Positions 1 through 8,516 of a stretch of DNA of 34,926 bases are shown in pieces. Origin of the DNA: Ignavibacteriota bacterium (GTDB lineage: Bacteria > Bacteroidota > Ignavibacteria > Palsa-1295); assembly GCA_025357895.1 (NCBI GenBank), contig JANYLL010000296.1, forward strand, positions 1-34,926, written 5' to 3'. The notes under the pieces were generated by a model. That model had not been told where the DNA came from, made no database searches, and saw only the letters and a program-made list of their open reading frames with translations. Within the stretch, counting starts at the first letter, position 1, and each line of letters begins with the position of its first letter. Made by a program: the position numbers and the translations under genes.

Positions 1-1146
1 ATGATCTATACGATGTTCGCAAAATGGGTGCAGGGCTATCGTGATCTGCCGATCCTCATGAATCAATGGGCGAACGTGATGCGATGGGAAATGCGTACCC
101 GCTTATTCTTGCGAACAGCAGAATTTCTTTGGCAGGAAGGACACACAGCACATGAAACTGAAGCAGAAGCAGAAGAAGAGGCACTGAAGATGCTCGGAGT
201 CTATCGTACGTTTGCCGAAAATTTTATGGCTACTCCGGTTATCACAGGGCGTAAGACCGATAGCGAAAGATTTGCCGGAGCGCTTCGAACATATTGCATT
301 GAAGCAATGATGCAGGATAATAAAGCTTTGCAGGCAGGTACAAGTCATAACCTCGGGCAAAATTTCTCGAAAGTATTCGATCTGAAATTCCAGGGACGAG
401 ACGGCACTGTGCAATATGCCTGGAATACTTCATGGGGTGTTTCGACAAGACTTGTCGGCAGCCTTATTATGACGCATTCCGACGATGACGGACTTGTACT
501 TCCGCCAAGACTTGCTCCGACCGTTGCCGTGATCGTGCCGATCTTCAAGACGGACGAAGAAAAAGTAATCGTACTTGAAACAGCTGATGCAATTTATAAA
601 GAGCTGAAATCAAAAGGATTCAGAGTAAAGATCGATACTCGCGATAATATGTCACCAGGTGCGAAATATTTTGAATGGGAATTGAAGGGTGTGCCGCTTC
701 GCATCGAGATCGGCCCGAAAGATGTTGCGAATAAAACTGTTGTCATCGTTCCGCGTATCGCTCTCGATTCACAGGAAGCTCCGAAACCCGGAAGGAAGCA
801 GAAGCTTTTTGTGAATATGGACGATCTCTTTGATAAAGTCGAAGCTCTTTCTGTAGAATTGCAAGCACAACTTTTGAAAAATGCAATCACCAGACGTGAA
901 GCAAATACCATTCGCGGAGTCAAAAGTTATGAAGAAATGAAAGAGATCTTTTCCAAGGGCGAAGGAGCATTTGTTTATGCCGGGTGGAATGGCGATCCTG
1001 CTATTGAAGCGAAAGTCAAAGAAGAAACGAAAGCAACGATCCGCTGCATACCGGATGCTGAATTCAGAAGTGCGAATGCACCTGATAAATGTTTAATTTC
1101 AGGTGAACCTGCGAAACATGAAGTGATTTGGGCGAAGGCGTATTAA
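1..1146 (+). CDS. proS: prolyl-tRNA synthetase (ProRS, archaeal/eukaryotic type), 5'-truncated by window edge
   Basis: Charges tRNA-Pro with proline in the cytoplasm. Visible are the class II core around motif 2 (WANVMRWEMRTRLFLRTAEF, residues 23-42), the family signature LWQEGHTAH, the TSHNLGQNFSKVFDLKFQ block, and motif 3 with the LVLPPRLAPT segment, followed by the anticodon-binding domain (from about residue 170). The C-terminal region carries two cysteines (RCIP, KCLISG) and ends in Tyr, as in the short archaeal/eukaryotic-type ProRS (about 480-500 aa), which lacks the insertion domain of the E. coli type. The ATG at base 1 is internal: family members have roughly 110 more residues upstream containing motif 1, so the true start lies outside the window. 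The gene converges on the decayed lipoprotein gene downstream. Identification is secure. Confidence 0.96.
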   Translation: MIYTMFAKWVQGYRDLPILMNQWANVMRWEMRTRLFLRTAEFLWQEGHTAHETEAEAEEEALKMLGVYRTFAENFMATPVITGRKTDSERFAGALRTYCIEAMMQDNKALQAGTSHNLGQNFSKVFDLKFQGRDGTVQYAWNTSWGVSTRLVGSLIMTHSDDDGLVLPPRLAPTVAVIVPIFKTDEEKVIVLETADAIYKELKSKGFRVKIDTRDNMSPGAKYFEWELKGVPLRIEIGPKDVANKTVVIVPRIALDSQEAPKPGRKQKLFVNMDDLFDKVEALSVELQAQLLKNAITRREANTIRGVKSYEEMKEIFSKGEGAFVYAGWNGDPAIEAKVKEETKATIRCIPDAEFRSANAPDKCLISGEPAKHEVIWAKAY

Positions 1147-1164
1147 AAATCTTTAGATGATTTT

Positions 1165-1706
1165 TTATTTCCAATCCATTTGAAACTCTCCACTTTCTTG
1201 AACAAATAACGAGCCATCTTTACCCCAAACAGGGCGCAACACTCGCTGTTTCGAGTTAAATGTCGGATCACCGGTCGTCCAGAGAAGATTGCCGTTTAGA
1301 TCAACGACATACACAATTCCAGCTGACTACCCGTCATCATAAGCGATTGATTGCTTATCAGGAGAGAGTTGTGGATTATTAAAATAATCATCGTAGGTAA
1401 TATCAAATGGAACGTCGTGGTTTTGTTTGACGATTATTTGTTTCTGTGCTCCATCTGCCGAAAAAATTGCTAAACCATCCGTTGCCACAACAAGAATTCT
1501 TCCGTCGGATAACACATTCGGTCTTGTTGCGTAACCGATCTTTGTAACTGTGCCTGTTCCAAGATTGATCTTATGTAGTTCGCTTGACGTATTATAGTAA
1601 AGTGTCCGTTAAGACCGGAGCTAGTATTTGTGCGTGTTGTTGAACTTGAACAGGAAATAAAGAAAATAGATGTAAGAATGAGGAATTCAAATTTTAATTT
1701 ATTCAT
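1165..1706 (-). pseudogene. decayed TolB/WD40-like beta-propeller lipoprotein
   Basis: The start at 1706 encodes a lipoprotein signal peptide (MNKLKFEFLILTSIFFISC, lipobox cysteine at residue 19) and a Ser/Thr-rich linker. After SSGLNG, near 1600, the coherent protein continues in another frame: LYYNTSSELHKINLGTGTV, then GRILVVATDGLAIFSADG and NNPQLSPDKQSIAYDDG. An in-frame TAG at 1327-1329 follows, yet the same frame carries on with SAGIVYVVDLNGNLLWTTGD as far as FQMDWK and a TAA at 1165-1167. The SPDKQSIAY segment is typical of PD40/TolB propeller repeats. So one frameshift and one nonsense codon interrupt what looks like a single envelope lipoprotein. It is short for a whole propeller (about 180 aa), so internal deletion is also likely. 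Sequencing error could mimic one lesion, less easily both. Confidence 0.75.
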
Positions 1707-1975
1707 TAAGATATAGTATTTAATAAAACAAAAGAAGGGCTTAAATCTTCTGTGCGAACATTTACCTGAAAAAGAGAATGAAATATAGGGGAGTGATAAA
1801 CATTCACATACAACCCTCCATTATTCCCTAAGTGCCGGATGTGTAAAAGACAGAAACTTTGAGATAAAAAGATTTAATATTTTGCTAATGTAATTGTGAT
1901 AATCTTTTCCCCGGCTTTCATGTTGCTTTTTCTCCCTTAATCCCCTTCTCATTAATTCGAAAAATTCTCAATACA

Positions 1976-2821
1976 ATGAAAAAAAATATTTTTACTTTTT
2001 TCCTCGCTTTGGCATTTGTAACTTTTTTTGGCTGCAAAAGCGGCGGCGAAAAAGCTCAGGACGTTATTACAGTGAAAGGCTCTGATACCATGGTTCAGTT
2101 AGGACAGCGTTGGGCGGAAAAATACATGTCCGATCATAAGGATGTTCAGTTGCAAGTGACAGGCGGCGGTTCGGGAACAGGAATCAGCGCATTAATAAAC
2201 GGCACGACTGATATCTGCATGGCAAGCCGCCCCATGAAAGATGCAGAAAAACAACAGTTGCTCGTAAAGAATAAAGTTGCAGTCACGGAAACAGTTGTTG
2301 CCCGCGATGGAATTACCATCTATTTAAATACCGAAAATCCGGTTAAAGAATTAACCTTCGAACAATTAAGAAAGATCTATCTAGGCGAAACAAAGAATTG
2401 GAAGGATGTCGGAGGAAAAGATACACCAATCATTATTTATGGTCGCGAGAATTCCTCAGGGACGTATTCTTTTTTCAAAGAGCATGTCCTTGAGAATAAA
2501 GACTTCGCAAATAACGTGCAATCATTACCCGGAACATCCGCAGTGGTAAATGCAGTAAAGAAAGATCCCAATGGTATTGGTTATGGCGGAGCAGGTTATG
2601 CGAAGGACATCAAAGAGTGCGCTGTAAAGAAAGATGCAAATGGCACAGCCTTGCTTCCTGTCAAAGAAAATATCGATAACAATAGCTATCCTTTGAGCCG
2701 GAATCTTTATCTTTACACGAGCAAATCACCAGAGGGAAAGATCAAGGAATTTATTGACTGGATCCTCACGCCTACAGGTCAGGAAGTGGTTACAAAAGAA
2801 GGGTACTTTGCTGTGAAGTAA
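1976..2821 (+). CDS. pstS: phosphate ABC transporter substrate-binding lipoprotein PstS
   Basis: High-affinity phosphate-binding protein that delivers phosphate to the PstCAB importer from the outer face of the inner membrane. It is 281 aa, with an N-terminal lipoprotein signal (hydrophobic stretch, then FFGC, Cys20). The PBP fold signatures are clear: ITVKGSDTMVQLGQRWAE, GGGSGTGISALINGTTDICMASRPM, and YGRENSSGTYSFFKEHV, which contain the Ser/Thr/Arg residues that bind the oxyanion. It ends with the FIDWILTPTGQEVV block of the family. No pstC, pstA, pstB or phoU lies next to it, so it is either a stand-alone gene or the rest of the system is elsewhere. No convincing Pho box or terminator was seen. 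The start is well placed by the signal peptide. Confidence 0.93.
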   Translation: MKKNIFTFFLALAFVTFFGCKSGGEKAQDVITVKGSDTMVQLGQRWAEKYMSDHKDVQLQVTGGGSGTGISALINGTTDICMASRPMKDAEKQQLLVKNKVAVTETVVARDGITIYLNTENPVKELTFEQLRKIYLGETKNWKDVGGKDTPIIIYGRENSSGTYSFFKEHVLENKDFANNVQSLPGTSAVVNAVKKDPNGIGYGGAGYAKDIKECAVKKDANGTALLPVKENIDNNSYPLSRNLYLYTSKSPEGKIKEFIDWILTPTGQEVVTKEGYFAVK

Positions 2822-2860
2822 AAAGACACCTGCAAAATACTGAATTTATGATCCAGAAGC

Positions 2861-3475
2861 CTAAAAAGCTCCACGACCAGAAAGAACAACATTGATCGTT
2901 AAAAGTAATATCTTTATATCCTTTTGTAACGAAATTTCATCAATGTATCGAAGATCATAGGGAAGCATTTCTTTTGCGGAGTTATTTTTTTCCCTGGCAT
3001 AGATCTGCCAATAACCGGTGATCCCCGGGAGTACAGAAAGACGTTTTTTCCTTTCGTGAATTCCTTCGATCATGAATCCAAGGAGCGGACGAGGACCTAC
3101 CAAACTCATGCTGCCTGCAAGAACATTGAATAGCTGCGGCAGTTCATCTATCGAAGTACGGCGTAGAAATTTTCCGACAGGGCTGACCCGGGGATCGCTT
3201 TCCATTTTTAAAAGAATGCCTTCTGCGGCAAGTTTATATGCTCGTTCTTCGAGCAAGCCGCCCGAAGAATTGTTATACATCGTTCTGAACTTTAACAATC
3301 GGAAAGGCTTTTCGTCTTTTCCGATTCGTGTACTAATAAAAAATCCTTGTCCTCGACTTGTAACTCTTATTGCAAGCCATGCCAGAATCATTATCGGAGA
3401 AAAAAATACAATAAGAATAACGCTTAACGAAAGATCGAAAAAACGTTTTAGTTTTAAGGTGTAAAATGAGTCCAT
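2861..3475 (-). CDS. initiating sugar-phosphate transferase (polyprenyl glycosylphosphotransferase)
   Basis: Transfers a sugar-1-phosphate from a nucleotide sugar to undecaprenyl phosphate, the first step of exopolysaccharide or O-antigen synthesis at the inner membrane. It is 204 aa, the length of the catalytic unit alone (WcaJ/WbaP C-terminal domain, PF02397). Hallmarks in order: KRFFD before the single membrane segment (about residues 15-37), KFRTM (62-66), DPRVSPVGKFLRRTSIDELP (94-113), GPRP (127-130) and PGITGYWQ (150-157). I chose the ATG at 3475; an alternative start at 3520 adds 15 residues but overlaps the upstream gene. It begins 10 bases after the FAD enzyme gene ends, so the two are probably cotranscribed. 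The sugar specificity cannot be read from the sequence. Confidence 0.9.
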   Translation of the reverse strand: MDSFYTLKLKRFFDLSLSVILIVFFSPIMILAWLAIRVTSRGQGFFISTRIGKDEKPFRLLKFRTMYNNSSGGLLEERAYKLAAEGILLKMESDPRVSPVGKFLRRTSIDELPQLFNVLAGSMSLVGPRPLLGFMIEGIHERKKRLSVLPGITGYWQIYAREKNNSAKEMLPYDLRYIDEISLQKDIKILLLTINVVLSGRGAF

Positions 3476-3485
3476 AAGTACTAAT

Positions 3486-4766
3486 TCAAACAGATGCCTC
3501 TTCTGCAGCCCTTTTCCCACTCAGAATAGTTTGATCCATATTCAAATATTCCCATTCGCCGAATCTACCGCAGGGGATTATTCCGATACTTCTTAGATAG
3601 CGATGGATGGTGTCCACTGACTCGCGATGTTCAGGCGTATATATGATATATGCCGGTTCAATATGAATAATTTTTTTTACAAGGATTTGATCATTTTTTC
3701 GCAGCACTCCGATTGTCGTTAATTGTGAAATTGTTTGCTCAATAATGTCCGATTGCGGGAGAGGTCGGTAATCCGACGAAGAGATCTCTGCCATGATCGA
3801 ACTTGTTCCAGACGGAACAAGCGAAGGCGAGAAATTCATCGGAAAACTTATTCGTTGAAAAATAAATCGTTCTTCGGGAAAGTATACCCAATGTTTTTTG
3901 GAAATTTCTTCGCGCTCAATTCCCAAATTTACAGTAGTTACTCTGTTGGCTTTCAATTTTCCTGCCGCTAGGCTCACTTTATAAGGTGGGTTTTTTATGA
4001 TAGCAATAAGTTGAGGTAATGGTAAAGAGCTGATAAGTATTTCATACTTTTTTTTTCCGTTTTGAAAATCTAAAGTCCGTGTTTCCGGATTGAGTCCAAT
4101 GCACTTCTGCCCATATTGAATACTCTGAATAAAAGGAAGAAAACTATCCGGCAATGCCGAAGTTCCGCCGTGTAAGGGATACCAAAATGTCGCATTCGGT
4201 CCGTAATCCGTTCGTTTTTTTGAATATATCCCTTTTGCAACATCACGAAATCTTGGTTCCTGAACCCGATCATCTATCCAATCATGACTCATCGAACGAA
4301 GCTCGGCAGCCCAAACTTTTTTATTAAATGGGATCATAAAATTCTTTGCTATTCCTGTTCCGAAACGGTTACCGATCCACTCTTCAAAATTATGTGCATG
4401 CTTTGCTTTTCTATAAAATTTTCTGAGTAGTAGCCCAAACAAATTTTCCCATATGATTCGTTTGGGAAGTCCTTTCATGTTACCCTGATAAGGATATTGA
4501 GTATATCTATCGTTCGTATAGATCCATGAGCTTCTTTTTTGCTCTAAGAAATTATTCCCTAAAAGTGTGCGAATCAATCTCGAAGCATACGGATCTTTTG
4601 TAAACAGTATGTGGATAGCATGATCAAACGTAAAGCCATTAATTTTTACTGATCCTGCGATTCCACCATGAGTTGCGCTGCGCTCTATCAATTCATACTC
4701 ACGGTTGAGATGATATGCTGCACTAAGACCTGCCAAACCAGCACCGAGAATAATTATTTTTTCCAT
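3486..4766 (-). CDS. FAD-dependent oxidoreductase, UDP-galactopyranose mutase / amine oxidase-like
   Basis: It is 426 aa with an N-terminal Rossmann motif (GAGLAGLSAAYHLN, residues 8-21, with an acidic residue at the end of beta-2, E28) and the FAD-contact stretch GGIAGSVKINGFTFDHAIHI that resembles UDP-galactopyranose mutase and protoporphyrinogen oxidase-like enzymes. Members of this family are frequent in surface-polysaccharide clusters, where they may interconvert sugar-nucleotide ring forms or oxidise a sugar. The neighbours (sugar-phosphate transferase downstream, GT39-like glycosyltransferase upstream) fit that role, but the substrate is not known. The start at 4766 (MEKIIILGAG) is preferred over 4784 because the dinucleotide-binding strand normally begins within a few residues of the N-terminus. 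Confidence 0.8.
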   Translation of the reverse strand: MEKIIILGAGLAGLSAAYHLNREYELIERSATHGGIAGSVKINGFTFDHAIHILFTKDPYASRLIRTLLGNNFLEQKRSSWIYTNDRYTQYPYQGNMKGLPKRIIWENLFGLLLRKFYRKAKHAHNFEEWIGNRFGTGIAKNFMIPFNKKVWAAELRSMSHDWIDDRVQEPRFRDVAKGIYSKKRTDYGPNATFWYPLHGGTSALPDSFLPFIQSIQYGQKCIGLNPETRTLDFQNGKKKYEILISSLPLPQLIAIIKNPPYKVSLAAGKLKANRVTTVNLGIEREEISKKHWVYFPEERFIFQRISFPMNFSPSLVPSGTSSIMAEISSSDYRPLPQSDIIEQTISQLTTIGVLRKNDQILVKKIIHIEPAYIIYTPEHRESVDTIHRYLRSIGIIPCGRFGEWEYLNMDQTILSGKRAAEEASV

Positions 4767-4859
4767 TAGTTTAAAAATTGACACATGTTCAAATTTTTTT
4801 AATACGAATCGACTCGTTATATAAAAGACAATTGAGATTCGAAAACGTTACAGTTTTTT

Positions 4860-6113
4860 TTAGGGCAATAATTTTTGCCCTATTTTTTTTACCCCATAAA
4901 CAACGGAAAATGCTGCTAAAGGAATGAGATATGGATCGACCTTGATCATCTTATGGCGTGATTGTACGAAGAAAATCATTGATACCAAGGTTGAATACAA
5001 AAATAGCGTTTGAATCAGAGACCGTGCCTTTATATTTTTGATCATGAACAGGCCGATGACTCCGGAAATGATGAGGAATATGTTAAAATAGTAGTACAGC
5101 TTCTTATATGCTGAAAACTCAGGACGAGCCGCTTCGTGGTTTCTTGTAAACCAATGGTAAAAGAATTTTTTCGTAGCAAGTGTCAATGCATCGGTCGGGT
5201 GATCGGAAATCCATTTGAATGCAGTATGCAGAAGCAATTTGTCCAGCTCCGGCTGAGTATGAGTTTTGGAATAATTCATTATGTTAGTTTCTTCAGAAAC
5301 AGATTCTGCGGTTTTTTCTGATTGAAGTAGTTCACCGGAAGCTAATGAATTATTTCCGATAAAGAGGTTATAGCCACCATTTGCACTTAACGGAATAAAT
5401 GAATGAAAGACTACAGCATTACGAATCGTCCATGGCAACAAAATTAGTATTGTAATCAGAAGGCTTTCTCCGATATATCTAAAAAGCTGTTTTCGAGCCA
5501 ATTGTATTTTACTATGCCGTATCACCCATACAGCAAAAAATACCATGCCGATCACCATATCCGGCCGGACAAGGAGTTGAATTCCGATTATCAGCCCCAG
5601 AAAAAGCCATTTTTTTTCTGTTGATTCTTCTGAAAGCGAATAAAGAATTGAAATTGTCGCTGCGATGAGGAGGATATTCAATGCATTCGGATCAATACAT
5701 TCGGCAAGCAACCAAAGCGGAACATAACACTGAAGTGCTATAAAACCCATCAGAGCGAAATGGAAAGGAATTATTTTACGGAAGAAAAAAAATATTAATA
5801 CGTAGGCAATTTGTAAAAAAATAAGATTAAGAATTTGTAATACAATGATATTGCCTTTGCAATAAAGAACAATTGCGACGATAGCAGTATAAATTGGAGT
5901 TATATAACTATGAACTGCAGGTGTTTCAGCAAAAGGATATGCAGAGGAATATCCTTTTCCAGCAATAAGATTTGTGGCTATATAATATGGTTCGCCGACG
6001 ACTGTGGGCGACGACAGGGTAATAAGTTGAACGAAAAAAAAACTCATGCTGGTTGCGCAAATAATTAGCGATAGTTTTTTTTTCGAAATTCCAATGTTAT
6101 TCCAAAAACTCAT
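4860..6113 (-). CDS. GT39-like polytopic membrane glycosyltransferase
   Basis: It is 417 aa from the start I prefer. Many hydrophobic segments follow a short basic N-terminus. After the first membrane helix comes EPYYIATNLIAGKGYSSAYP, the expected place for the periplasmic acidic/aromatic loop of ArnT/PMT-type (family 39) transferases, which use polyprenyl-phosphate sugars. A periplasmic-looking segment (about residues 250-320) separates helices, and the last helices end in a basic tail. An in-frame ATG at 6296 would add 61 residues, but that stretch is Arg/Lys-rich, has no membrane helix, would overlap the divergent gene by 6 bases and reads like untranslated DNA. The TAA stop lies inside a hairpin (see 4861-4890). 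The acceptor is unknown; the context suggests surface glycan assembly. Confidence 0.72.
   Translation of the reverse strand: MSFWNNIGISKKKLSLIICATSMSFFFVQLITLSSPTVVGEPYYIATNLIAGKGYSSAYPFAETPAVHSYITPIYTAIVAIVLYCKGNIIVLQILNLIFLQIAYVLIFFFFRKIIPFHFALMGFIALQCYVPLWLLAECIDPNALNILLIAATISILYSLSEESTEKKWLFLGLIIGIQLLVRPDMVIGMVFFAVWVIRHSKIQLARKQLFRYIGESLLITILILLPWTIRNAVVFHSFIPLSANGGYNLFIGNNSLASGELLQSEKTAESVSEETNIMNYSKTHTQPELDKLLLHTAFKWISDHPTDALTLATKKFFYHWFTRNHEAARPEFSAYKKLYYYFNIFLIISGVIGLFMIKNIKARSLIQTLFLYSTLVSMIFFVQSRHKMIKVDPYLIPLAAFSVVYGVKKIGQKLLP
4861..4890 (+). terminator. hairpin plus T-run reading on the plus strand
   Basis: TAGGGCAA (4861-4868) pairs with TTGCCCTA (4875-4882) over a 6-nt loop and is followed by eight T. 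It also has a T-run before it. On the minus strand the flanks are A-runs, so the structure is a good intrinsic terminator only for plus-strand (antisense) transcription entering the glycosyltransferase gene. Confidence 0.5.
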
Positions 6114-6290
6114 GCAGGGATTAGAAGTTGTATGTTTTCGCAGTATGCTGCGTTGTAAACGGAAATTTATAGTGCAAAGATAAGGATTTCTGCGTCTTGG
6201 TTCCGCATATATGAGGATTGAACGGTTATATTTTTTTGTTAAATTGTACCTTAACTTTAGTATTTTTACATAATCTTTCAATTCGATCGA

Positions 6291-7151
6291 ATGCATTTTT
6301 TACGTCAATGGCTCTGCTTCCTATTGTTTTTACCGATTATAGCTTCATGTTCAAAGGAAAGGGAGGAGCCGCTAAAAAAAGTTATTCCTCAATTTGTTTC
6401 TCAGCCTCCTAAAGATAATCTTAAAACAAAAGCAGTTGATACAAATTTATATAAATCTTATAAACTAACCGGCGCACAATCCTTATCCGATCTTTCACAA
6501 GAGCTCGGTGAGAAGAGAATGTTCATTCTACTGAAGATCAATCGGCGAGACCTAAAACATCTGAAGGAAGGAGAAACATATGCCATACCAAATTCAGATG
6601 ATAGTGAGAATACATACTCTCCCTACCCATTGCATGTTTCAGCGTTAGATTCAATTCACAAAATCATTATCGTTTCGCGGCGAGTGCAGGCATTTGTTGC
6701 CTATGAAAATGGGAAGCTCATCAAATGGGGACCCACAAGCACCGGCAAAAAATCCACTCCGACACCTGAAGGGCTCTATCATACGAATTGGAAGTCAAAA
6801 GAGACCCATAGTACTGTTGACGATGCATGGCTATTGAAATGGTATTTTAATCTCGATAATCTTGAGGGTATTTCAATGCATGAATATGACCTTCCCGGTT
6901 ACCCGGTCAGCCATAGTTGCATCAGGCTTTTGTCCCAAGATGCAGAAGGGATCTATAATTGGGCAGAGCAATGGAAATTGTCCCCTGATAGAAAAACCAT
7001 TGCCGAGAATGGAACACCGGTTATAGTATTCGGAGAATATGCTTACGGCAAAACCCCTCCTTGGAAAAAATTACTCTCTGATGTTCATGCTGCCGATATT
7101 TCTGAAACAGAAATGAACGAAGTGATAAAGAAGTATATGTCGCAAAAATAA
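6291..7151 (+). CDS. L,D-transpeptidase (YkuD) lipoprotein with LysM-like N-terminal domain
   Basis: Cell-envelope enzyme of 286 aa that cross-links or modifies peptidoglycan stem peptides. The signal peptide ends in a lipobox (IIASC, Cys20). Residues about 57-101 (YKLTGAQSLSDLSQELG, then NRRDLKHLKEGETYAIP) look like a LysM repeat for glycan binding. The YkuD catalytic domain follows (about 120-250): H197 in SMHEYDLPGYP and the active-site block SHSCIRL with Cys210 and Arg212, ten bases-of-family residues after the His. The usual motif is S/T-H-G-C-h-R/N; here Ser replaces the Gly before the Cys. A C-terminal tail of about 35 residues has no recognised domain. It is divergently transcribed from the glycosyltransferase, which fits an envelope neighbourhood. 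Confidence 0.87.
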   Translation: MHFLRQWLCFLLFLPIIASCSKEREEPLKKVIPQFVSQPPKDNLKTKAVDTNLYKSYKLTGAQSLSDLSQELGEKRMFILLKINRRDLKHLKEGETYAIPNSDDSENTYSPYPLHVSALDSIHKIIIVSRRVQAFVAYENGKLIKWGPTSTGKKSTPTPEGLYHTNWKSKETHSTVDDAWLLKWYFNLDNLEGISMHEYDLPGYPVSHSCIRLLSQDAEGIYNWAEQWKLSPDRKTIAENGTPVIVFGEYAYGKTPPWKKLLSDVHAADISETEMNEVIKKYMSQK

Positions 7152-7246
7152 AATGCAACTATCTCCTTCAAAGATTTATTTATATAGTACAATTATTTCT
7201 CTCCCTATTCAATAAAATAACTATTAAACAGAAAGGCTATTTCATC

Positions 7247-7438
7247 ATGGATGAGCTAAATAAAGAAGTTCAAAATATCAAGATACCGCCACCAGAATCA
7301 AGAGGTAATGCAATGGTACTGATATGGAAATGCACAAGTTGCGGTCATATTTTTCATCTCGATAACACTATTCTCCCGGAAAATTGCCCAAGTTGCAATA
7401 AAACGAAAGAATTTTTCGAGCAGGTAATAGAGGACTAA
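7247..7438 (+). CDS. zinc-ribbon / rubredoxin-like microprotein (63 aa)
   Basis: A 63-residue protein with two CxxC knuckles, C29-T-S-C32 followed by G-H, and C47-P-S-C50, 14 residues apart. This is the pattern of a rubredoxin-like or zinc-ribbon metal site, such as the C-terminal knuckle of rubrerythrins. The N-terminal 25 residues are polar and the C-terminus is acidic. AGAAAGG lies about 10 bases before the ATG and may act as a ribosome binding site. It stands alone between the L,D-transpeptidase and the convergent hom gene. The metal (Fe or Zn) and the role cannot be read from the sequence. Confidence 0.72.
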   Translation: MDELNKEVQNIKIPPPESRGNAMVLIWKCTSCGHIFHLDNTILPENCPSCNKTKEFFEQVIED

Positions 7439-7450
7439 TTTTTGTAAAAG

Positions 7451-7474
7451 TGGGACTGACTAAAGTCCGTCCCA
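7451..7474 (-). repeat. dispersed GGACTGACT/AGTCCGTCC palindrome, possible terminator of the met operon
   Basis: TGGGACTGACT and AGTCCGTCCCA form an 11-bp stem with one mismatch and a 2-nt loop. The same element recurs at 21383-21411 and 21937-21957. On the minus strand the stem is followed by CTTTTAC and lies 7 bases past the end of hom, so it could also work as a weak terminator there. Confidence 0.6.
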
Positions 7475-7481
7475 TTACTGC

Positions 7482-8516
7482 CTAATACTGTTCTCTTAGA
7501 AGTTCGACCATATCGCTCGTAACTGCAGAAGCAGTCGGAAAACTCCCTGCACCTTTGCCATGCAATATTTGCGGACCGGCATAGCGAGTGATGATCTCAA
7601 GAGCATTGAATTCATCAGATGTCGTTGCAAAAACATGTGATCTGGGTAATGCTTTAGGTTGAACGTTAGCAATTAATTCTCCGGATTCATCTAATGATGC
7701 GCTTGCAATAAACTTGATGACATTTCCGTTCTTCGAATCTCGTGCAACATCATCGGCAGTAATGCATTCGATTCCTTTCGTAATAATATTATTCGGTGTT
7801 ATATGTTTGCCGAATGCATGGTAGATAAGCACGGATAATTTCTGGGCGGCATCTTGCCCCGAAACATCTAAGGTCGGATCGGCTTCGAGAAAGCCTTTGA
7901 TCCTCGCTTCGGCAAGAGCTTGTTCGTAAGTCAGTCCATAATTTGTCATACTCGTTAAGATAAAATTCGTTGAGCCATTGACAATTCCCTGCAACGAAAT
8001 TATTTTATCTCCGATACGAAGATCATCCAGCGCTTTCAATACCGGAACGCTGCCGCAGACCGAAGCGCTATAAAAGAGATTTACTCCGTTGCGATCAGCA
8101 AGTTTTCGTAGGCGCGGAAGTTCATGAGCTAAAATAAGTTTGTTTGCAGTGATAACATGTTTGCGAGAACGGAGTGCCTGTTCTATCACATCAAGTGCTT
8201 CATATCTTCCACCGATGAGTTCGATGATGACATCAATAGAATCGTCACATAATAATTCATTCGCATCCGCAGTGATGATATCTTGTGGAAGATCGGCATC
8301 GCGTTCTTTCAGAGGATCCCGGACACATATGCCAGTGATTTCTACATCAATGCCAAACCTATCATAAAACTCATCACGTTTTGTTTCGAGCATTCGCCAA
8401 ACACCGCTTCCGACAACGCCTAATCCGAAAAGACCGATGCGAAGTGTCTTTGTTGATTTCTTGATCAACATTTCTAATTCATTATCAACTTCAGTGTCAA
8501 ATAGTATCGTACTCAT
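7482..8516 (-). CDS. hom: homoserine dehydrogenase
   Basis: NAD(P)H-dependent reduction of aspartate semialdehyde to homoserine, the branch point to methionine and threonine. It is 344 aa: a Rossmann domain (GLFGLGVVGSG, residues 28-38), the TANK segment with the conserved lysine, then the catalytic domain with GIVNGSTNFILTSM and EADPTLDVSGQDAAQKL, which holds the conserved Asp and Lys of the family. There is no fused aspartokinase and no C-terminal ACT domain, so allosteric control by threonine is not evident. Its ATG overlaps the stop of metX (ATGA at 8513-8516), making it the last gene of the SAM-riboswitch-controlled operon. A 20-residue N-terminal extension precedes the Rossmann strand; no better start was seen. 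Confidence 0.94.
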   Translation of the reverse strand: MSTILFDTEVDNELEMLIKKSTKTLRIGLFGLGVVGSGVWRMLETKRDEFYDRFGIDVEITGICVRDPLKERDADLPQDIITADANELLCDDSIDVIIELIGGRYEALDVIEQALRSRKHVITANKLILAHELPRLRKLADRNGVNLFYSASVCGSVPVLKALDDLRIGDKIISLQGIVNGSTNFILTSMTNYGLTYEQALAEARIKGFLEADPTLDVSGQDAAQKLSVLIYHAFGKHITPNNIITKGIECITADDVARDSKNGNVIKFIASASLDESGELIANVQPKALPRSHVFATTSDEFNALEIITRYAGPQILHGKGAGSFPTASAVTSDMVELLREQY

